DNA of 10,043 nt. It comes from Candidatus Saccharimonadota bacterium. GTDB lineage: Bacteria; Patescibacteria; Saccharimonadia; Saccharimonadales; UBA4665. Shown here in pieces: positions 6,125 through 10,043 of the stretch (positions within the stretch are counted from its first letter, which is position 1; every line of letters starts with the position of its first letter). Below the pieces are notes generated by a model. That model saw nothing but the letters and a program-made list of their open reading frames with translations. It searched no databases and was not told the DNA's origin. Where the stretch lies: assembly GCA_018061705.1 (NCBI GenBank), contig JAGOTO010000009.1, positions 1 to 10,043 on the forward strand. Reading direction: 5' to 3'. Position numbers and translations under genes: made by a program.

Positions 6125-6547
6125 ATGTTTCGACGAGAACCACAAAAGCAAAACGTTGCCGGCAAAGTTGCTATCGGAGCAGCACTGACAGCCGCTGCTG
6201 GATATATCGCTGGTGTGCTGACTGCGCCTAAAAGCGGCAAAGATACGCGCGCCGAACTCAAGACAAAAGCATCGGAAACCTACAGTGTCGCGGAGAAAGA
6301 GCTAAAGAAGCTCCATACCGAACTCGGAGACGTCATCTCTGAGGCTGGTGACAAGCTATCTACTCTGCGCGGACGTGGTGAGAAATCTCTGGATGATGCG
6401 GTTAGCAAAGGCCAAAAAGCTAAAGATAAAGCTCGCGAAATGCTCTCGAGCCTCCATGATGGTGAGGCCGACGATAAGGACCTCAAAAAAGCCATAGCTG
6501 AAGCCACAAAAGCAGTCGAAAACCTCCGCAACTACCTCAAAAAATAG
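6125..6547 (+). CDS. YtxH-like domain protein
   Basis: The 140-aa product has an Ala/Gly-rich hydrophobic segment (about 12-33: V-A-G-K-V-A-I-G-A-A-L-T-A-A-A-G) running straight into A-P-K-S-G-K-D-T-R (34-42), the hallmark of the YtxH-like family (hydrophobic G/A segment then 'aPkSGkeTR'). The remainder (43-140) is Lys/Glu/Ala-rich and probably one or more long helices or coiled coil. Family members are small, often stress- or envelope-associated, with unknown biochemical role. A GGGAG (6111-6115) sits 9 nt before the ATG, and the previous stop is 2 nt upstream. No terminator hairpin is evident after the TAG stop. Confidence 0.85.
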   Translation: MFRREPQKQNVAGKVAIGAALTAAAGYIAGVLTAPKSGKDTRAELKTKASETYSVAEKELKKLHTELGDVISEAGDKLSTLRGRGEKSLDDAVSKGQKAKDKAREMLSSLHDGEADDKDLKKAIAEATKAVENLRNYLKK

Positions 6548-6566
6548 TTTTCTAAACACACTGTAG

Positions 6567-6572
6567 TATAGT
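6567..6572 (+). promoter_or_regulatory. -10-like box ahead of the broken GNAT gene
   Basis: TATAGT (5 of 6) ends 8 nt before an ATG at 6581, the same geometry as the -10 boxes before gatC and the small membrane gene. No clear -35 is seen. It suggests that the decayed gene once had, and may still have, a working leaderless-type promoter. Confidence 0.35.
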
Positions 6573-6580
6573 AGTCAATT

Positions 6581-6986
6581 ATGCTACGTGGCATTTATGG
6601 ACCGACAGATTTTGATCTGATAACCATTGATACCACCGTATCTGCTGAGTAAAAACTATTCGCTATTTGTAAAGCCGTGCCATTAGTGAAAACCTGGGAG
6701 GTTGAGGGCAAAAAACTCGAAATCATTTGACCTAACCCTCCCATACGTGCCGGGAGGAATTTTTCACTTCGGGATAGACAGTACGCCAGAGTTGGTCTAG
6801 TCCGAATACGTGAACGTTGGAGACCCTGAGGTATATGGAAAGGGTATCGGTGCGCGCATATTACGTGCCGTATGCCGTCATGCTGTTGAGCGTGATCAAA
6901 GCGTACGCATCGTTGCAACCGGTTATATATGAATAGGCCTAGTCAAGCAGCTGTACATGCATTCGGGCGAGCGAATCTCGCTATAA
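6581..6986 (+). pseudogene. Decayed GNAT-family N-acetyltransferase
   Basis: The frame from ATG 6581 stops at TAA 6650-6652 and, read on, at TGA 6728-6730 (with P-L-V-K-T-W-E-V-E-G-K-K-L between). Protein-like sequence continues in another frame: L-T-L-P-Y-V-P-G-G-I-F (6732-6764), a TAG at 6798-6800, then E-Y-V-N-V-G-D-P-E-V-Y-G-K-G-I-G-A-R-I-L (6804-6863). The Y-G-K-G-I-G-A-R-I-L piece fits the GNAT motif A acetyl-CoA pyrophosphate loop (Q/R-x-x-G-x-G/A). After a TGA (6930-6932) the same frame reads I-G-L-V-K-Q-L-Y-M-H-S-G, the usual GNAT 'A..LY...GF' region, ending at TAA 6984-6986. At least one frameshift and four stops break it. The stretch up to about 7062 may be its degraded tail. GNATs transfer acetyl groups to amines; the original substrate is unknown. 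Confidence 0.65.
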
Positions 6987-7209
6987 TCAATGGCGAGCGT
7001 TATGGCTGGGAGGGACATAAACCGTTTGGAAGCAATCTTTGATGACTTTCCGCCTAAAGAGGGGGAGCGATGTCTCGTAGGAGGTATTTAAGGCAAAGAT
7101 TGAACCAGAAGTTGCAATGAGCTGGGAAATCCACATTGTTATAGCAACTAACGACAGAGCAGGTAGTCATGTTGTAAAAGTGAAACTAGGGTTGAGTGAG
7201 CGCTTACAG

Positions 7210-7215
7210 TATAAT
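7210..7215 (+). promoter_or_regulatory. Consensus TATAAT -10 box for dnaE
   Basis: A perfect TATAAT lies about 100 bp before dnaE. There is no good -35 at 16-18 bp (TAGGGT at 7187-7192). Transcription would begin near 7222, giving a 5' leader of roughly 95 nt that contains the 15-codon ORF and the GTGAAG/CTTCAC repeats. Confidence 0.4.
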
Positions 7216-7250
7216 TTGTAGAGAAAATGGAGGCGAGTCACGCTGGGCAC

Positions 7251-7289
7251 AGTGAAGAATATTCTGAACCGTGAAGAAGATACTTCACT
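7251..7289 (+). repeat. GTGAAGAA direct repeat with matching inverted copy in the dnaE leader
   Basis: GTGAAGAA occurs at 7252-7259 and 7271-7278, and CTTCAC at 7283-7288 is complementary to both. The near pair gives a 6-bp stem with a 6-nt loop (7271-7288). The far pair gives a 7-bp stem (AGTGAAG 7251-7257 with CTTCACT 7283-7289). The two pairings are mutually exclusive. Only a short T-run follows, so a terminator is unlikely. Confidence 0.45.
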
Positions 7290-7307
7290 TTAGCTCGGCA
7301 TGACAAT

Positions 7308-7314
7308 GAGGTGA
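7308..7314 (+). promoter_or_regulatory. Ribosome binding site deciding the dnaE start
   Basis: GAGGTGA matches seven bases of the extended Shine-Dalgarno (AAGGAGGTGAT). Aligned on the GAGG, it leaves 5 nt to the GTG at 7317, an optimal distance. The other in-frame GTG at 7311 lies inside this site and has no site of its own. Confidence 0.6.
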
Positions 7315-7316
7315 AG

Positions 7317-10043
7317 GTGACAGATAAGGAAGCGCGATCCCAGACGAAAATAGCCGCACCAACTGTTGCGGACTATGTGCATTTGCACAACCATACTCAG
7401 TACAGTTTGCTCGATGGACTGACCAAAATCCCAGAGCTTGTTGGTTTCGTAAAAGAACAAGGGATGGACGCCGTCGGGATGACGGATCATGGCACTCTCA
7501 GCGGAACAATTGAATTTTACAAGGAGTGTGTCGCCAATGAAATCAAACCGTTAATCGGTATAGAGGCGTATATAGCAGCTCGACGACACACAGACAAAGA
7601 TCCCCAAAAGGACAAAAATCGCTATCATCTTGTCCTATTTGCCATGAATAATACCGGTTACCAGAATTTGATGCGCTTGAGCACTATCGCCAATCTAGAC
7701 GGCTTTTATTATTACCCCCGAATCGATCATGATCTTCTGGAAAAGTATAATGAGGGCATTATCGTATTGAGTGCATGCCTGGGAGGCGAGATTGGCTCGG
7801 CCTTAAAAAACGATGATTATGCTGCCGCCAAAGAGACGTCTCGTTGGTACAAAAAGATTTTTGGAGACCGCTACTACCTTGAGGTTCAGGATCATGGTCA
7901 TCCCGAGGCGCCGAGTCATAGCAGCGATCAAAAAATAGTGAATGATGCGGTTTTTCGGTTGAGCAAAGAACTTGATATACCGGTAGTGCTGACCTGCGAT
8001 GCTCACTACTTGCGTCACGCCGACCAAGACGCACACGAGATATTGCTCTGTGTCGGAACGGGCTCGTTTTTGGCAGACGAAAAGCGGATGAGCCTAAAGG
8101 ACTATGAGCTTCACGTTATCCCTCCCCAGGAGTTGATCAAACGGTGGGGTAAGGATCATGCAGAGGTTATCAAAAACACCAAAGCGGTCGCTGACCGTTG
8201 CAATGTCAATATTGACCTCGGACATATTCTGATTCCAAAGTTCCCGGTTCCTAGAGGCGAAACAGAAAAAACCTATCTCGACCTGCTCGTGCATCGGGGT
8301 TTAAGCTGGCGTTACGGAGGAGTGACAGAGCTGAAATCGGCAAATCTATCTATCGACGAGGCCAGACTGACCATTCCAAGGCAAGTTATGGATAGGGCAG
8401 AGTACGAACTAGAAATCGTAGAACGGATGGGGTTTAACGGTTATTTCTTGATAATTCAGGATTTCATTAATTGGGGAAAAGATAAGGGTATTGTATTTGG
8501 GCCCGGCCGTGGCAGCGCAGCGGGATCAATTATCTCGTATGCTCTGAAGATTACTGAGCTCGATCCTCTTGCTTATGATCTGCTCTTTGAGCGCTTTCTG
8601 AACCCCGACCGCGTTTCTATGCCCGATGTCGATATAGATATCCAGGATACGCGTCGTGACGAAGTAATCCAATACTGCGTAGAAAAATACGGCAAAGATA
8701 GAGTCGCAAATATTGTGACATTTGGCAGAATGTTTGCACGCAATGCTGTTCGAGATGTCGCACGAGTTTTACAAGTTCCGTATGCGGACGCAGACAGACT
8801 CGCTAAAATGATACCTCAGCCCGTCCAGGGCCGCCACATTCCGTTGTCGTCATCGATCAAGGATGACCATGACCTGAAGCGTGAGTACCAAAATAACGAA
8901 ACCAGTCGTCAGGTCATTGACTACGCCATGATTCTTGAGGGGACCGTCAGAAGTCACGGTGTCCATGCGGCTGGCGTTGTTATTGCGCCTGATGATATCG
9001 TGAAATTCGTACCACTTGAAATGGCGCAAAAAGGAGTGATTGCGACTCAGTACCCTATGGGTCCGGTCGACGAGCTCGGACTACTCAAAATGGACTTCTT
9101 GGGTCTGTCAAACCTTACGATTATCAAGAATGCTCTTCGCATTATCAAAAAGGTCTACGGAAACGATATTGACATCAACACCATCCCACTCGATGATGTC
9201 AAAACCTATGAACTTTTGAGTCGAGGCGATACGACAGGCGTATTTCAGCTCGAATCAGCCGGCATGAAGCGTTACCTAAAAGAGCTTAAGCCCAGTACAT
9301 TTGATGACATCATCGCAATGGTCGCCCTGTATAGGCCGGGACCGATGCAGTTCATTGAGGATTTTATCGCTCGGAAGCATGGAGAGCGTGAGATAAAGTA
9401 TTTTCATTCAAAGATGGAGAATGCTCTCAGTACGACATATGGTGTACTTGTCTATCAGGAACAAGTGATGCAGATTAGCAAGGATCTATGTGGTTTTACG
9501 GGCGGCGAAGCGGACACGCTCCGAAAGGGAGTCGCCAAAAAGATCCCGTCGGTGCTTGCGAAGATGAAAACAAAGTTTATCGACGGAGCCGTTACAAAGT
9601 CAAGCGCTGATCGGCAACAAATGGAAATTTTTTGGAAGCAGCTCGAGGACTTCGCGGCCTACTGCTTCAATAAATCTCACGCTGCATGCTATGGGCTCAT
9701 CGCATACCAGACCGCATACCTCAAGGCGCACTACCCGGCAGCATTCATGGCAGCAGTTATGACGAGTGATTTTGACGATACTGACCGTTTGGCTATTGAG
9801 ATTGCGGAGTGCAAACATATGGGCATTGTTGTGCTGCCTCCTGACGTGAATGAGTCATTCGGAGAGTTCGCAGTCGTTAAAGACAAAAACGCAATTCGTT
9901 TCGGCATGAATGCGATCAAAAATGTCGGAACCGGAGCTGTAGAAGAAATCGTCAGGGCTCGAAGTACCGGAACATTTCATAGCATGGAGGATTTTGTGGC
10001 AGCGGTTAACTTGCGAACCGTCAACCGTAAGGCTCTGGAGAGA
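7317..10043 (+). CDS. dnaE: DNA polymerase III subunit alpha (partial, 3' end outside the window)
   Basis: This is the replicative polymerase of the C family; 909 codons are visible of an expected 1,100 or more, without a stop. The N-terminal PHP domain has an apparently full metal-ligand set: H22-x-H24, D33, H58 (T-D-H-G), E83, H104, C154 (L-S-A-C), D228-x-H230. Polymerase motifs are G-P-G-R-G-S-A-A-G-S (395-404), catalytic D439 and D441 in P-D-V-D-I-D, and D593 in L-K-M-D-F-L-G-L. Y-R-P-G-P-M, N-K-S-H-A-A-C-Y-G-L-I-A-Y-Q-T-A-Y-L-K and the start of the helix-hairpin-helix region follow. Numbering is from GTG 7317; GTG 7311 is the alternative. It is DnaE1-type by layout, not PolC, as no inserted exonuclease domain interrupts PHP. 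Confidence 0.97.
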   Translation, partial: MTDKEARSQTKIAAPTVADYVHLHNHTQYSLLDGLTKIPELVGFVKEQGMDAVGMTDHGTLSGTIEFYKECVANEIKPLIGIEAYIAARRHTDKDPQKDKNRYHLVLFAMNNTGYQNLMRLSTIANLDGFYYYPRIDHDLLEKYNEGIIVLSACLGGEIGSALKNDDYAAAKETSRWYKKIFGDRYYLEVQDHGHPEAPSHSSDQKIVNDAVFRLSKELDIPVVLTCDAHYLRHADQDAHEILLCVGTGSFLADEKRMSLKDYELHVIPPQELIKRWGKDHAEVIKNTKAVADRCNVNIDLGHILIPKFPVPRGETEKTYLDLLVHRGLSWRYGGVTELKSANLSIDEARLTIPRQVMDRAEYELEIVERMGFNGYFLIIQDFINWGKDKGIVFGPGRGSAAGSIISYALKITELDPLAYDLLFERFLNPDRVSMPDVDIDIQDTRRDEVIQYCVEKYGKDRVANIVTFGRMFARNAVRDVARVLQVPYADADRLAKMIPQPVQGRHIPLSSSIKDDHDLKREYQNNETSRQVIDYAMILEGTVRSHGVHAAGVVIAPDDIVKFVPLEMAQKGVIATQYPMGPVDELGLLKMDFLGLSNLTIIKNALRIIKKVYGNDIDINTIPLDDVKTYELLSRGDTTGVFQLESAGMKRYLKELKPSTFDDIIAMVALYRPGPMQFIEDFIARKHGEREIKYFHSKMENALSTTYGVLVYQEQVMQISKDLCGFTGGEADTLRKGVAKKIPSVLAKMKTKFIDGAVTKSSADRQQMEIFWKQLEDFAAYCFNKSHAACYGLIAYQTAYLKAHYPAAFMAAVMTSDFDDTDRLAIEIAECKHMGIVVLPPDVNESFGEFAVVKDKNAIRFGMNAIKNVGTGAVEEIVRARSTGTFHSMEDFVAAVNLRTVNRKALER

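Larger units (their letters stand above)
6987..7316 (+). other. Leader/intergenic region before dnaE with three tiny ORFs
   Basis: No intact gene of normal size is present. Three very short ORFs have suggestive signals. ATG 7070-TGA 7120 gives 16 codons, strongly basic (M-S-R-R-R-Y-L-R-Q-R), with a GGGGGAG upstream. ATG 7117-TAG 7221 gives 34 codons and overlaps the first as ATGA. ATG 7227-TGA 7274 gives 15 codons just downstream of a TATAAT box. None matches a family I know, and chance is a fair explanation. The region may be the decayed tail of the GNAT gene plus the dnaE promoter and leader. No tRNA or known riboswitch was recognised. Confidence 0.4.

Noticed and set aside
6595..6918. Minus-strand 107-codon open frame over the GNAT remnant
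   Set aside because: The plus strand carries the recognisable GNAT motifs; the minus product shows no family features or ribosome binding site.
6581..6986. Stop-codon recoding (UGA as an amino acid) to rescue the GNAT gene
   Set aside because: TAA and TAG also interrupt it and a frame change is needed; gatC, gatA and the HEPN-like gene end with functional TGA stops.
7090..7112. GGTTCAA on the minus strand resembling a tRNA T-loop
   Set aside because: The base after the loop does not give the conserved G53-C61 pair, and no acceptor or anticodon stem can be drawn around it.
1..10043. CRISPR array, insertion sequence, phage or plasmid gene
   Set aside because: No spaced direct repeats, transposase motifs, terminal inverted repeats or phage-type genes were seen.

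Overview
The window reads as a compact bacterial housekeeping segment, about half G+C, using the standard genetic code. Short spacers, stop/start overlaps between genes, small membrane proteins and a uvrB / gatCAB / galU / dnaE gene set fit a reduced genome. My best guess is Candidatus Saccharibacteria (TM7) or another Patescibacteria/CPR lineage. This rests on general resemblance and not on a search, so hold the taxon loosely.

Layout. Positions 3-287 are the 3' end of uvrB, which faces a minus-strand gene (347-1018) across a 59-bp gap containing a GC-rich hairpin. The minus-strand gene encodes a protein with the two HxT motifs of the 2H phosphoesterase superfamily. A 75-bp AT-rich divergent promoter region separates it from gatC. 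The plus-strand block then runs gatC (1094-1387), gatA (1384-2811), a membrane-anchored HEPN-like small protein (2808-3224), a possible 45-codon mini-gene (3221-3358), gatB (3355-4812) and galU (4848-5756). Each of the first five joins to the next by a 4-bp start/stop overlap.

After galU, a new promoter-like -10 lies directly before two small envelope-type genes: an 84-aa one-helix membrane protein and a 140-aa YtxH-like protein. The stretch 6548-7316 holds no intact large gene. It contains a promoter-like element, the remains of a GNAT acetyltransferase gene broken by stops and at least one frameshift, three very short ORFs, a consensus TATAAT box and an inverted repeat. From 7317 to the window end is dnaE, the replicative DNA polymerase III alpha subunit, present for 909 codons and running off the edge.

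How it fits together. GatCAB converts Glu-tRNA(Gln) and/or Asp-tRNA(Asn) to the correctly charged forms. GalU makes UDP-glucose for envelope polymers. UvrB and DnaE serve repair and replication. The most unusual points are a HEPN-like protein with an R-x4-H motif translated between GatA and GatB, a second RNA-type enzyme (2H) divergent from gatC, and several -10 boxes placed 6-8 nt before start codons, suggesting leaderless mRNAs.
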